In this document: piece after piece, positions 1 to 7,587 of the stretch
Layout: each line of letters opens with the position of its first letter
How positions within the stretch are numbered: position 1 is the first letter of the stretch
Source of the DNA: Lampropedia hyalina DSM 16112
GTDB lineage: Bacteria; Pseudomonadota; Gammaproteobacteria; Burkholderiales; Burkholderiaceae_C
Assembly (NCBI RefSeq): GCF_900129055.1
Contig: NZ_FQUZ01000006.1
Coordinates: 64,184 to 128,183 of the forward strand
Direction of reading: 5' to 3'
Length of the DNA stretch: 64,000 nucleotides
Notes under the pieces: generated by a model
Database searches by the model: none
Seen by the model: only the letters and a program-made list of their open reading frames with translations
What the model was told of the DNA's origin: nothing
Made by a program: the position numbers and the translations under genes

Positions 1-200
1 ACATGGCACCCGACAATGTCCGCCAGATCACCAGCCACATCAAACAGCACCATCACATCGGCATAACCTGCCACCAGAACGGCCAGATCAAGATCGCTGT
101 CCGGCCCCGCCGTACCTTGAATCCGACTGCCAAAAGCGTAGATGGCCAATAGCTTGGGAATTCGGTCTTTCAGCACCTGCACCAAGATGTCTTTTTTCAA
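1..200 (-). CDS. MNT-type nucleotidyltransferase (MntA-like), 3' part outside window
   Basis: This small nucleotidyltransferase is cut by the left window edge, leaving about 66 codons. It has the minimal nucleotidyltransferase motif GSX10DXD: G24-S25, then D36 and D38 inside SDLDLAV. In HEPN/MNT (type VII) toxin-antitoxin pairs, MntA proteins of this kind AMPylate and silence a HepT RNase. A HepT partner, if present, would lie beyond the left edge. The start is taken as TTG at 200, preceded by AGGGAG about 9 bases upstream. The TTG overlaps the TGA stop of the NYN gene by four bases (TTGA), which suggests translational coupling. The motif is seen; the antitoxin role is an inference. It could instead be an orphan nucleotidyltransferase. 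Confidence 0.75.
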   Translation of the reverse strand, partial: MKKDILVQVLKDRIPKLLAIYAFGSRIQGTAGPDSDLDLAVLVAGYADVMVLFDVAGDLADIVGCH

Positions 201-1735
201 GGCTTGCTCCCTGTATATCCACCCCCGCAGCCACCCAGATAAATCAGTGATTTCGGCGATTGGGGATTATCGAGTTTGAATGATTGGGGGTGGCGTTGCA
301 GGATTTTCAGAATGGTCTGGTTGGGAAGCACCAGCTTCTTCTCCCGAAAACGGCTTGCCACCGCAGGGTAGGAGCAGGGCTGACCAAGAAGAAGCTCCGG
401 GGCGGCCAGCAGAATATCGGCCACACAAACCCGCTGTGCCGCCACCTGCACCAATACCTGTCGCAAGGCATTCCAATGTGAAGGCAGAGGAACCGTTGCT
501 TCGCGCCTGTGGCTGATGTGCCAGCTCTGGATGACTGGTGGGGGTATTGGGGTGGATGCCGCAGTGGGTTTCAGCGAGGCTGGTTCAGCGACTTGAGGGG
601 ATGCTGCTGGCTTGGCCTTTTTCTGGAGATAGCGTACCTGATGGGTGCGCCCGGGTTTCATCTCCACTTCGAAATACGCACTGTGCACCTCAAACCACGC
701 AAGGCTTTTGGTGTTTCCCAGCAGACCGGACTGCCGCAATGCGGCAATGACCTGATTCAATGGCTGCCATGAGCCATCACTTAAAACTGGGTATGCAGCC
801 AATGCCTCTTGCACACCTGCCTCCATAACGGGTGCCGTCTTTGGACTGGCGGCACACCCCATGCGATAGCGCACCTGATTGGGCTTGATGGCAGGTGTCA
901 ATTCAAAGTGTGGAGCCAGCCTGGCGAACCACGCGCTGCTTTTGGCGTTCTGGGGCAAGATGCCATTCGCTCGCAAGGCTTGCACGATCTGGCTCAAATG
1001 CTGCCAGGAACCATTGCGCAGAGCTAGGCAGACTTTCAGCACCTGCTGCACGGTAGCATGGACGTTGATGGGTGCAACAGAAGCGGGGACTGCCGCTGGG
1101 ATGGAATGGCCCGTCTCCTTGACAGGGGTCTTCACTGGATTAACCGGTTGGGCCGCTGGCGGTATTTTCAATGGTGCCTGAACCACCACCGGGGTGACCA
1201 ACGAAGCCACAGCCGCAGGTGGCGGAACCGGAGCTGGTTTGGCAGCAGCGGGCGCAGCTTGCCGCACAGGCAAGACAGGTGCTGGCGCTGGCGGCTTCGG
1301 AACGACGGGTTCATCCACGACTTGAATCGTCAGTACATCGTCGTAAAACACCTCGGCACTGGTAAAAAGGTTGTGGCTCATCCCCACCGCAATGACCTTG
1401 CAACCCATTTCCCGCAGGCGCAATGCCAGTGGTGCAAAGTCGGCATCACCGGAACAGATCACGACCACCTTGATTTGTGGATTGCTGCACACCATTTCCA
1501 TCGCACCAATCGCCAATGCCACATCCGTGGTAGTCTTGCCCACCACCAGATTGCTGACTGGCCGGATGCCATATTTGCCCATGACCACTTCGATGCCCTT
1601 GAGGCTGCTGGCATTGCCGTAGGCATATTTCAGCGCGACCGGCTCGCCCAGACTGCGCACTTCCTGCATGGCATAGTCCAGCGCAGTGCTGTCGTTGAAG
1701 TTGTCGGCATCGATGAATATAGCGAGTCTGCTCAT
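197..1735 (-). CDS. NYN-domain ribonuclease-like protein with C-terminal winged-helix repeats
   Basis: The 512-residue protein begins with a LabA/DUF88-type NYN domain (about 1-140), a PIN-like nuclease fold. Acidic residues expected for metal binding are D9, D11, D71, D97 and D99 (IDADNFN and SGDADF). A Pro/Ala-rich linker (about 141-225) leads to three similar segments near 230-300, 307-375 and 423-493. The first two share 'L..GSW..L.Q...ALR..G.L...K S.AWF', which looks like OST-HTH/LOTUS-type or other small winged helices. This pairing usually means an RNA-binding nuclease, but no substrate can be inferred. It lies 16 bases after the hydrolase gene and its stop overlaps the MNT start, so the three may be one transcript. 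Confidence 0.8.
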   Translation of the reverse strand: MSRLAIFIDADNFNDSTALDYAMQEVRSLGEPVALKYAYGNASSLKGIEVVMGKYGIRPVSNLVVGKTTTDVALAIGAMEMVCSNPQIKVVVICSGDADFAPLALRLREMGCKVIAVGMSHNLFTSAEVFYDDVLTIQVVDEPVVPKPPAPAPVLPVRQAAPAAAKPAPVPPPAAVASLVTPVVVQAPLKIPPAAQPVNPVKTPVKETGHSIPAAVPASVAPINVHATVQQVLKVCLALRNGSWQHLSQIVQALRANGILPQNAKSSAWFARLAPHFELTPAIKPNQVRYRMGCAASPKTAPVMEAGVQEALAAYPVLSDGSWQPLNQVIAALRQSGLLGNTKSLAWFEVHSAYFEVEMKPGRTHQVRYLQKKAKPAASPQVAEPASLKPTAASTPIPPPVIQSWHISHRREATVPLPSHWNALRQVLVQVAAQRVCVADILLAAPELLLGQPCSYPAVASRFREKKLVLPNQTILKILQRHPQSFKLDNPQSPKSLIYLGGCGGGYTGSKP

Positions 1736-1751
1736 GTGTATTGCGTTGCGG

Positions 1752-2747
1752 TTACCGCCCCGCCTGCAAATGCCGTTTCAGGAACCCGATCAGCGGCTGG
1801 GTCAGGCTGCCGGGCAGGGGCAGATCGGGGTTGGTGTAGGTGGTTTGTTGCTGTGCGAGGTCCAGCGGTGCGGTCTTGAGGACGTGGTTCATGCCGGGGA
1901 CGATCAGCAACTGTGCGGCTGGCTGGGCGGCGGCGAGTTTGCGCGCTTCCTGCACGCTGACCTGGATGTCGGTGTCGCCGTGGACGATGAGCGTGGGCAG
2001 GCGCAGTTGCGCCAGTTCCTGTGCCGGGTCGTAGCGGAACCACGAGATCAGGTAGGGCTGCACCGACGGGCGGAACATGCCGTGCAGTGATGGGGGAATC
2101 GGCTCGGTGGTCTGGCCGTTTTCCAGCGATTGCAGGATGCCTTCGCTGCGTTCGCGCACGCGCTCGGACACGGCCTGCTGCTGCAATTGCCAGCGGATGA
2201 CATCGGCCGCCTTGCTGCCCACTCCCGCCAGCGAGATATAGGCACTGGCCTTGCCGGGGCATTGGCGTGCCGCCAGCAAGCCAATCAACGCGCCTTCGCT
2301 GTGCCCGACGATGGCCACGCGGCCCAGTCGCCGATCCTGCGCCAGCCAGTCCAGCCAGCGGCACACATCGTCGGCATAGGTTTCGATGCGAAGCTGTGCT
2401 TCGTCCGGCCCACCAGCGGCCTGGCTGGCAGCCACGCCGCGCTTGTCGTAGCGCAGCGAGGCAATGCCCGCGTCTTCCAGTGCCTGTGCAAGCCATTTCA
2501 GGCTGTCATTGCGACCGGACATCAGGGCACTGTTGCCGTCGCGGTCGGTGGGGCCGGAGCCTGCAATCAGCAACACGGTGGGCACAGGGGTGGATGCGCC
2601 CAACGGCACATTCAGGCTACCGTGCAAGCGACCGCCATCGACGGCCATCTGCACCGGCGCGTCGGCGGCCTGCGCACTCCAGTGCAAACAGAGTGCCGCT
2701 GCCAATGCCATGGCTCGGCCTGAAGGCAGACGGAAGGGGAATGCCAT
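1752..2747 (-). CDS. secreted alpha/beta hydrolase
   Basis: A 331-residue alpha/beta-hydrolase with an N-terminal signal peptide (MAFPFRLPSGRAMALAAALC... ending near ALA/AQAAD). The nucleophile elbow GHSEG puts the catalytic serine at residue 150. The late HGDTD and GMNH segments supply the likely acid and histidine. An oxyanion-type segment reads GSGPTDRDGN. The pattern resembles serine hydrolases annotated as acyl-peptide or dienelactone-hydrolase-like; the substrate is unknown. I chose ATG 2747 because AGGAG lies six bases upstream and a signal peptide follows; an in-frame upstream ATG at 2843 lacks both. It sits 31 bases behind the flotillin gene. Confidence 0.75.
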   Translation of the reverse strand: MAFPFRLPSGRAMALAAALCLHWSAQAADAPVQMAVDGGRLHGSLNVPLGASTPVPTVLLIAGSGPTDRDGNSALMSGRNDSLKWLAQALEDAGIASLRYDKRGVAASQAAGGPDEAQLRIETYADDVCRWLDWLAQDRRLGRVAIVGHSEGALIGLLAARQCPGKASAYISLAGVGSKAADVIRWQLQQQAVSERVRERSEGILQSLENGQTTEPIPPSLHGMFRPSVQPYLISWFRYDPAQELAQLRLPTLIVHGDTDIQVSVQEARKLAAAQPAAQLLIVPGMNHVLKTAPLDLAQQQTTYTNPDLPLPGSLTQPLIGFLKRHLQAGR

Positions 2748-2778
2748 GCGGTGCTCCTGTGCCGGTGCGGGATTGGGG

Positions 2779-4827
2779 TCAGGGTGTGTCCTGGGAGCCG
2801 GAGCCGCCCAGTGCCTTGAGTACGTCGCGGGCCTGATTGCCACCGATGAACTTCTGCAACAGATCGTTCACGATCGGGCTTTTGCCTGCCGCGCCTTCCA
2901 GGAACTTGCCCACTGACAGGCCGCTGGCGAATTTGTCGAAGAACGCGCCTTCGCCGCCAACGATGTCGATGTTGGCCTTGCTGAGGGCGGACGACAGCAC
3001 CTCGGCCTGTTCGCGGGCAATGTCCTTGCTGGCTTCGATGCCGGCCAGGGCCTGCTCGAAGTTTTTCTCCAGTTGCAGGCGGAATTCCTCGTGGTTGCGG
3101 GCGGTGTCGCCCAGCCGGTCGAGGGTGGCGAATTTCTCGGCCAGACCTTGTGCCTCGGCCAGCAACTTTTCGCGCAGCACGGCGGCTTCGGCATTACCGA
3201 CTTCAGTCGTCACCCTGGCGCGTGCCAGCCCCTGTTCCTGTTCGCCCCGTGCCACGGCAATGAGTTTTTCTGCTTCGACCTTGGCTTCGGCCAGACCTTG
3301 TTTCTCGATGGCATCGGCGGTGGCGTCGATCACGCGGGCTTCGGCCAGGCCCTTTTCTTCCAGGCCCTTGGCTTCGGCAATGAGTTTCTCCGCCGTGACC
3401 TTGGCTTGCGCCAAACCTTCTTTTTCCACAGCGGCGGCGGTGATTTCGCGCACGCGGGCATCGGCCAGACCGGGGGCGGCGCGTTCGGCCTGAATGCCTT
3501 CGGCAAGGCGTTTCTTGGCTTCGGCCTGCTGGGTGGCGGCTTCGAGTTCGGCCTGCGCAACCACGGTGATTTCCACGGCCTTGTGGCGCGAGGCGGCTTC
3601 GTCGGCTTCGGCTTTCTTGATCTGCTTGACCATTGCCTCCTCGGCCTCGGCCTGGGCCGCCAGCACGGTGACTTGCTTGAGGCGGTCGGCCTCGGAGACC
3701 TGGCGCACTTCCTTGATGCGTTCTTCCTCCTGCGCCACGGTTTTTTCCACGGCCACCCGTTCACGGATGACGTTGGCGATGTTGGCCTTTTCGACTTCCA
3801 GGGCTTTTTCTTTCTCGATGCGCTGCAATTCCACCTCACGCTCGCGCGAGACGATTTCCAGGTCTTTGGCGCGGGTGACTTTTTCCACCTCGATGACGAC
3901 GGCACGCTGGCGGTTCTGCTGGGCCACTTCCACTTCGCGCAGGCGGTTTTCCTCGCGGATGTCGATCTGCTCCTGGGTCTGGATGCGAGCTTGCTCAGCC
4001 TTCAGGCGTTCTTCTTCCTGCACGCGCTTGGTTTCGGCCTGCTCGCGGGCCTGAATGGTGGCAATTTCGCGTTTCTGGCGTGCTTCTGCGTCGGACTGCT
4101 GGCGTTCCAGTGCCAGCAAGGCCTCTTTGGTTTCGACGTTTTTCTTGGTGATGGCCATTTCCTCGTTGCGTTCGAGTTCATTGGTCACCACGTTCTGCGC
4201 TGCCGTCAGTTCGGTGATCTTGCGGATGCCTTCGGCATCAAGGATGTTGTTGGAATCCAGCGCAGCCTTGGGCGTTTGCTCCAGGTAGTCAATTGCCACG
4301 TCTTCCAGCGCGTAGCCGTTGAGGTCTTCGCCAATGACCTGCACGATGCGGTCACGGAATTCCTGGCGGTTCTCGAACAGCTTGACAAAGTCGATCTGCT
4401 TGCCGACGGTCTTGAGGGCTTCCGAGAACTTGGCGTTGAACAGCTCGTTCACCGCAGCTTTGTCAGAGGCACGCTCCACGCCGATGGACTTGGCCACCTT
4501 CAGCACGTCTTCCGGTGTTTCATTGACGCGCAGATAGAAGGCCACGGTGATGTCGGCACGCATGTTGTCCTTGCAGATCAGGCCCTCCTTGCCGCGCCGG
4601 TCTACTTCCAGCGTGATGAGGGAGATCTTCATGAACTCCTTCTTGTGGATCACCGGCCAGACCAGCCCGCCGGTGAATTTCACCTTGGGCTGTGACGACA
4701 GGTCGTTGATGATGAGCGCGGTGCCCTGCGGCACCTTGATGTAGAACGCCTTGAGCGCGGCCAGAAAGCCCACGACCACGACCACCACGACGAGGGCTGC
4801 CACCCCCAGCAGAATCAACCATTCCAT
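2779..4827 (-). CDS. yqiK: flotillin-family inner-membrane protein YqiK
   Basis: A 682-residue flotillin. It has one N-terminal membrane segment (about 3-25, Val/Ala-rich), an SPFH/band-7 domain (about 28-200), then a very long Glu/Ala/Lys-rich coiled coil (about 205-580) with repeated 'GLAEA.VEAEKLIA' units. The C-terminus (about 585-680) matches the flotillin tail. Flotillins scaffold membrane microdomains. It is longer than E. coli YqiK (about 550 residues), mainly through extra coiled-coil units. The YqiJ partner gene lies 21 bases upstream, as in E. coli yqiJK. ATG 4827 is preceded by GGAG. The plus-strand open frames here are shadows. Confidence 0.9.
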   Translation of the reverse strand: MEWLILLGVAALVVVVVVVGFLAALKAFYIKVPQGTALIINDLSSQPKVKFTGGLVWPVIHKKEFMKISLITLEVDRRGKEGLICKDNMRADITVAFYLRVNETPEDVLKVAKSIGVERASDKAAVNELFNAKFSEALKTVGKQIDFVKLFENRQEFRDRIVQVIGEDLNGYALEDVAIDYLEQTPKAALDSNNILDAEGIRKITELTAAQNVVTNELERNEEMAITKKNVETKEALLALERQQSDAEARQKREIATIQAREQAETKRVQEEERLKAEQARIQTQEQIDIREENRLREVEVAQQNRQRAVVIEVEKVTRAKDLEIVSREREVELQRIEKEKALEVEKANIANVIRERVAVEKTVAQEEERIKEVRQVSEADRLKQVTVLAAQAEAEEAMVKQIKKAEADEAASRHKAVEITVVAQAELEAATQQAEAKKRLAEGIQAERAAPGLADARVREITAAAVEKEGLAQAKVTAEKLIAEAKGLEEKGLAEARVIDATADAIEKQGLAEAKVEAEKLIAVARGEQEQGLARARVTTEVGNAEAAVLREKLLAEAQGLAEKFATLDRLGDTARNHEEFRLQLEKNFEQALAGIEASKDIAREQAEVLSSALSKANIDIVGGEGAFFDKFASGLSVGKFLEGAAGKSPIVNDLLQKFIGGNQARDVLKALGGSGSQDTP

Positions 4828-4848
4828 TTTTGCTTCTCCAAGCGATGT

Positions 4849-5484
4849 TTACTGTCCTGAAAACTCGTCTTCGCTGACGACCCGCCACGCCTGAATATCG
4901 CGCAGCGGCTCGATCAGCACCACGCGCGTGCCGCGTGGCAACTCCCCCCGCACGGTGCGTATCTGCAACACCAGACCCGCACCACCATCTTCCACCGAAG
5001 CGTAGCCCGACTGGGGCGTGACGCTGGCACTGCGCACCACGCCCACCCGCCCCAGCACCACCTTGGCCTCCTCGCGCGGCACACGGCGCAGCACCGCGCG
5101 CACCGGCCGCAAGGCCACGATGGTGAGCAGCAGCCCGGCCACTGCCGCTGCCACGAATACCCCGGCCCCCAGCACCAGGTTGAGACCAGGAACCGCCATC
5201 CACGCCAGCAGCAGCCGCACCCCGGCAAAGCTGGCCATCCAGGCAAACAGGGTGATGAGCGAGCCGATGATGGTCAGCGGCACGCCCCCCAGCCCCAGCC
5301 GGTTGAGCAGCGAAGCCAGCGCGCCAATGTCCATGCCATCGTCATGGGGCATCAGCAGGTTGTCGAGCGCGTCCATTTCCAGCAGGCCGGTGATGGTCAC
5401 CAGCCAGTACAGCAGCACCAGTGCCAGCAGCACCGTGTAGATGGCCGTTGGAAAGCCCCCGACGATCTGTAGAAAAATGCCCAT
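4849..5484 (-). CDS. yqiJ: YqiJ-family membrane protein with OB-fold tail
   Basis: A 211-residue protein with three or four hydrophobic segments (about 13-33, 70-95, 98-125), then a soluble C-terminal domain (about 135-211) of the NfeD-like OB-fold type (GRVGVVRSASVTPQSGYASVE...). YqiJ/NfeD proteins are encoded beside flotillins and are thought to work with them at the inner membrane. Gene order matches E. coli yqiJ-yqiK. It follows the RDD gene after 70 bases and is probably co-transcribed with the flotillin. Confidence 0.85.
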   Translation of the reverse strand: MGIFLQIVGGFPTAIYTVLLALVLLYWLVTITGLLEMDALDNLLMPHDDGMDIGALASLLNRLGLGGVPLTIIGSLITLFAWMASFAGVRLLLAWMAVPGLNLVLGAGVFVAAAVAGLLLTIVALRPVRAVLRRVPREEAKVVLGRVGVVRSASVTPQSGYASVEDGGAGLVLQIRTVRGELPRGTRVVLIEPLRDIQAWRVVSEDEFSGQ

Positions 5485-5554
5485 TGATGCCTCCTGAGGT
5501 TACACACCCGCGCCTGCATTCTGCCTGTGAATGCCGCGCGGGTTCAGAACCCGT

Positions 5555-6022
5555 TCAGTCCTTTTTGACCACCACCGTGCCGGCCAGCTTGTCGTGCCAG
5601 CCCTGCTTGCGCCCATCAAACGCCACCCAGATCAGGCCCAGAAGCAGCGGTATCGCGGCCACGAAATAGGCCAGATAACGGCCAATGGCCTGCCCCACGC
5701 CCAGGGTTGCGCCACTGCGGGCATCCACCACGCGCAGGCCAAACAGCATCTTGCCGGGCGTGGCCTGACGGTAGAGCCAGAACAGCACCACCGCCACGGC
5801 GGGCAGAACCCAGGTCAGCAGCACATCGACCGGCCCGGCTGCCAAATCGTCACTGCTCCAGTATTCCGCGCCATAGAACAGGTACGCCAACGGCGTGGTC
5901 AGGCAGGCGATCAGCAGCGAGTCGATGATGGAAGCCGCCACGCGAATCCAGAAACCGGCATATTGCGGGCCTGCCATCTGCTGCAAGTCGCGCAGGTCTC
6001 GGTCATTGAATGGGCTATTCAT
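5555..6022 (-). CDS. RDD-family membrane protein
   Basis: A 155-residue membrane protein of the RDD family. An early Arg and Asp lie in the first membrane segment (GFWIRVAASIIDSLLIA, about 24-40). A second segment sits near 66-85, and the family core GKMLFGLRVVD... is at about 89-100. A last hydrophobic stretch (GRYLAYFVAAIPLLLGLIWVAFD) is followed by QGWHDKLAGTVVV. RDD proteins are poorly defined; some have been implicated in ion exchange. It lies between pspA and yqiJ with short gaps on both sides, so it probably belongs to the same membrane-maintenance operon. Confidence 0.85.
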   Translation of the reverse strand: MNSPFNDRDLRDLQQMAGPQYAGFWIRVAASIIDSLLIACLTTPLAYLFYGAEYWSSDDLAAGPVDVLLTWVLPAVAVVLFWLYRQATPGKMLFGLRVVDARSGATLGVGQAIGRYLAYFVAAIPLLLGLIWVAFDGRKQGWHDKLAGTVVVKKD

Positions 6023-6046
6023 GATGCTATCTCTCCTTGCTCACCA

Positions 6047-6802
6047 TCAGGAACGGTCGGAAGCTGCGCCAGGTTCAGCAGGGGCCGCAGGTGCTGCCGG
6101 ATGGGCACTGCCCGCCGCCGAACGCGCTTTCAGCCGCGCCAGCACCGCAGCGGCACTCTGCGCGCTGGGGGTGATGCCGGCCTGGCGCAGGCGGGCATCG
6201 AGTGGGTCTTCCGATCCTTCGCGGGCGAGTTCGGCCGCCGCCTGCAAGCGTGCGCCGCGCTCGGCCTGTTTCTGCTTGATGCGCTCGAGCGAATCCAGCG
6301 CGGTCTGCACACGCGATTCGGAGCCGCTGTAACGCTCGGCCACGGCGGCCTGGGCACGCTGCACGTTCTCGGTGGCCTTGACGGTATCGGCCTGCTGCTT
6401 GAGCCGACGAATGTGGGCCTCGGCCTGGGCAATCGCCTGGCGCAGTGCGCTGGCACTGTCGGCAAACTGGGTGGCCTGCCCCTGCTCTTCCTGCAAGCGT
6501 GCCTCCAGCGTGGCCACCTTGCCCGCCACTTCGAGGGCGAGGGCCTCGTCGCTGCCTTCCAGTGCGCGGATGGCATAGCCCTCGTACTCGGCCAGTTGCG
6601 TGGTGGTTTTCTCGGTCTTGGCGCGGGCGAGTTTTTCCTTGGCAATGATCTCGGCCAGTGCCTCCTTGCTCTTGCGCAGGTCGGCATCCGCATCGCGGAT
6701 TTCCTGGTCGAGAATGCGCAGGGCCTGCCCGTCGATCAGGGCTTCGCCCGCTTCGTGTGCGCCGCCACGCAGCGCGGTAATGAGTTTGTTCCAGACGTTC
6801 AT
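6047..6802 (-). CDS. PspA/IM30-family protein (YjfJ-like)
   Basis: A 251-residue, almost wholly helical coiled-coil protein of the PspA/Vipp1/IM30 family. The N-terminal amphipathic helix (MNVWNKLITALRGG) probably binds membranes, followed by the long hairpin (about 25-190) and an Ala/Pro-rich tail. The phage-shock proteins assemble on damaged inner membranes and limit proton leak. E. coli yjfJ, a PspA paralogue, is likewise next to yjfI, and that order is kept here (yjfI 35 bases upstream). I chose ATG 6802 because the family signature begins there; the longer in-frame extension runs into the preceding gene. Confidence 0.85.
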   Translation of the reverse strand: MNVWNKLITALRGGAHEAGEALIDGQALRILDQEIRDADADLRKSKEALAEIIAKEKLARAKTEKTTTQLAEYEGYAIRALEGSDEALALEVAGKVATLEARLQEEQGQATQFADSASALRQAIAQAEAHIRRLKQQADTVKATENVQRAQAAVAERYSGSESRVQTALDSLERIKQKQAERGARLQAAAELAREGSEDPLDARLRQAGITPSAQSAAAVLARLKARSAAGSAHPAAPAAPAEPGAASDRS

Positions 6803-6837
6803 CGCATGTTCTCCATCAACGTTGTTTCGGTGGGCAG

Positions 6838-7452
6838 TCAGGCCGTGAGCAGCAGAGGCTCGAAGGCTTCGGTCAGTTTGATGACGTTGTCCGAGAGCGT
6901 CTCGATCTCGAACACCACATTGGCCAGACTGGATGCGGCACTGAGCGCGCCAAACACCATGTAGGCGGCTTCGCCATTCGCAAAACTCTCCAGTGCCACG
7001 GTGGAGAGCGGGAAGACCTTTTGCATGCGCAGAATCTGTTCGTTGAAGCTGATGGTGTCGCGCACCTGGCTGGTGGGCCACAGATAGGCTTCCACCACAA
7101 TCTGCCGCCCGGCCACGGCGAGGAACAGCGGCAGATCGCCGTATTCCTTCATGGTGATGAGCAGGCTGGCCTCTGCGCCGTCAAGCAGTTCCAGCACTGC
7201 CGCATCGCTTTTGACCAGATCGCTTTGCTGCAATGCCTCTTGCAGGGAGTCAATCGTCCAGGGTGCTGTTTGGTTCATCATGCCGTCCTTTGTCAAAGGT
7301 TGCGCGCCACGCGGCTGGCGCATTTGCTGTTCCACCGCGAGCAGATCCTGCCCGTATTCAGGCAATATCCACAATTCTTTCTTTACCAGCCCCCGGTCGC
7401 GCAAACGCTGGCGGTGCAGACGCTGGTAATAAGCCGAAGTTTTTCGTTCCAT
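6838..7452 (-). CDS. yjfI: YjfI (DUF2170) with N-terminal extension
   Basis: A 204-residue protein. Residues about 60-204 match the YjfI/DUF2170 family, which occurs beside PspA-like genes; its function is unknown. The first 57 residues are extra compared with the short E. coli protein (about 133 residues). They look like a small ribbon-helix-helix-type module: basic N-terminus, then 'KKELWILPEYGQDLLAVEQQ'. An internal start at M58/M59 would give the short form. A perfect 9-bp inverted repeat lies 18 bases upstream of ATG 7452, which fits self-regulation by the N-terminal module (inference). This gene appears to head the minus-strand cluster running to the left edge. Confidence 0.8.
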   Translation of the reverse strand: MERKTSAYYQRLHRQRLRDRGLVKKELWILPEYGQDLLAVEQQMRQPRGAQPLTKDGMMNQTAPWTIDSLQEALQQSDLVKSDAAVLELLDGAEASLLITMKEYGDLPLFLAVAGRQIVVEAYLWPTSQVRDTISFNEQILRMQKVFPLSTVALESFANGEAAYMVFGALSAASSLANVVFEIETLSDNVIKLTEAFEPLLLTA

Positions 7453-7469
7453 GTGGGGATATTTTATAA

Positions 7470-7497
7470 ATTACATGTGATGAATTCTACATGTAAT
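7470..7497 (-). promoter_or_regulatory. perfect inverted repeat, candidate operator of the yjfI cluster
   Basis: ATTACATGT (7470-7478) and ACATGTAAT (7489-7497) form a perfect 9-bp inverted repeat with a 10-bp spacer, about one helical turn. It lies just upstream of yjfI, next to a TATAAA-like sequence at 7461-7466. Placement and symmetry fit a dimeric repressor or activator site. Which protein binds is not known. Confidence 0.5.
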
Positions 7498-7521
7498 GCA
7501 CCAATCTGCCCAAAAAACCAC

Positions 7522-7559
7522 AAAAAAATCGCCGGGCGGGCATGTTCCCGTCCGGCGAT
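7522..7559 (-). terminator. rho-independent terminator of the ABC/DUF4857 operon
   Basis: On the minus strand a 13-bp stem with one mismatch (arms 7547-7559 and 7528-7540, loop AACATG) is followed directly by seven T (7522-7528). It begins 29 bases after the stop of the 7588-8862 gene. It separates that operon from the yjfI cluster. Confidence 0.85.
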
Positions 7560-7587
7560 ACGTTTTCAACTCACACGCATCAGGTGT

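Noticed and set aside
3073..4695. Long plus-strand open frame (Phe/Leu/Gly-rich) opposite the flotillin gene
   Set aside because: Mirror of the Glu/Lys coiled coil; no family features and no ribosome site.
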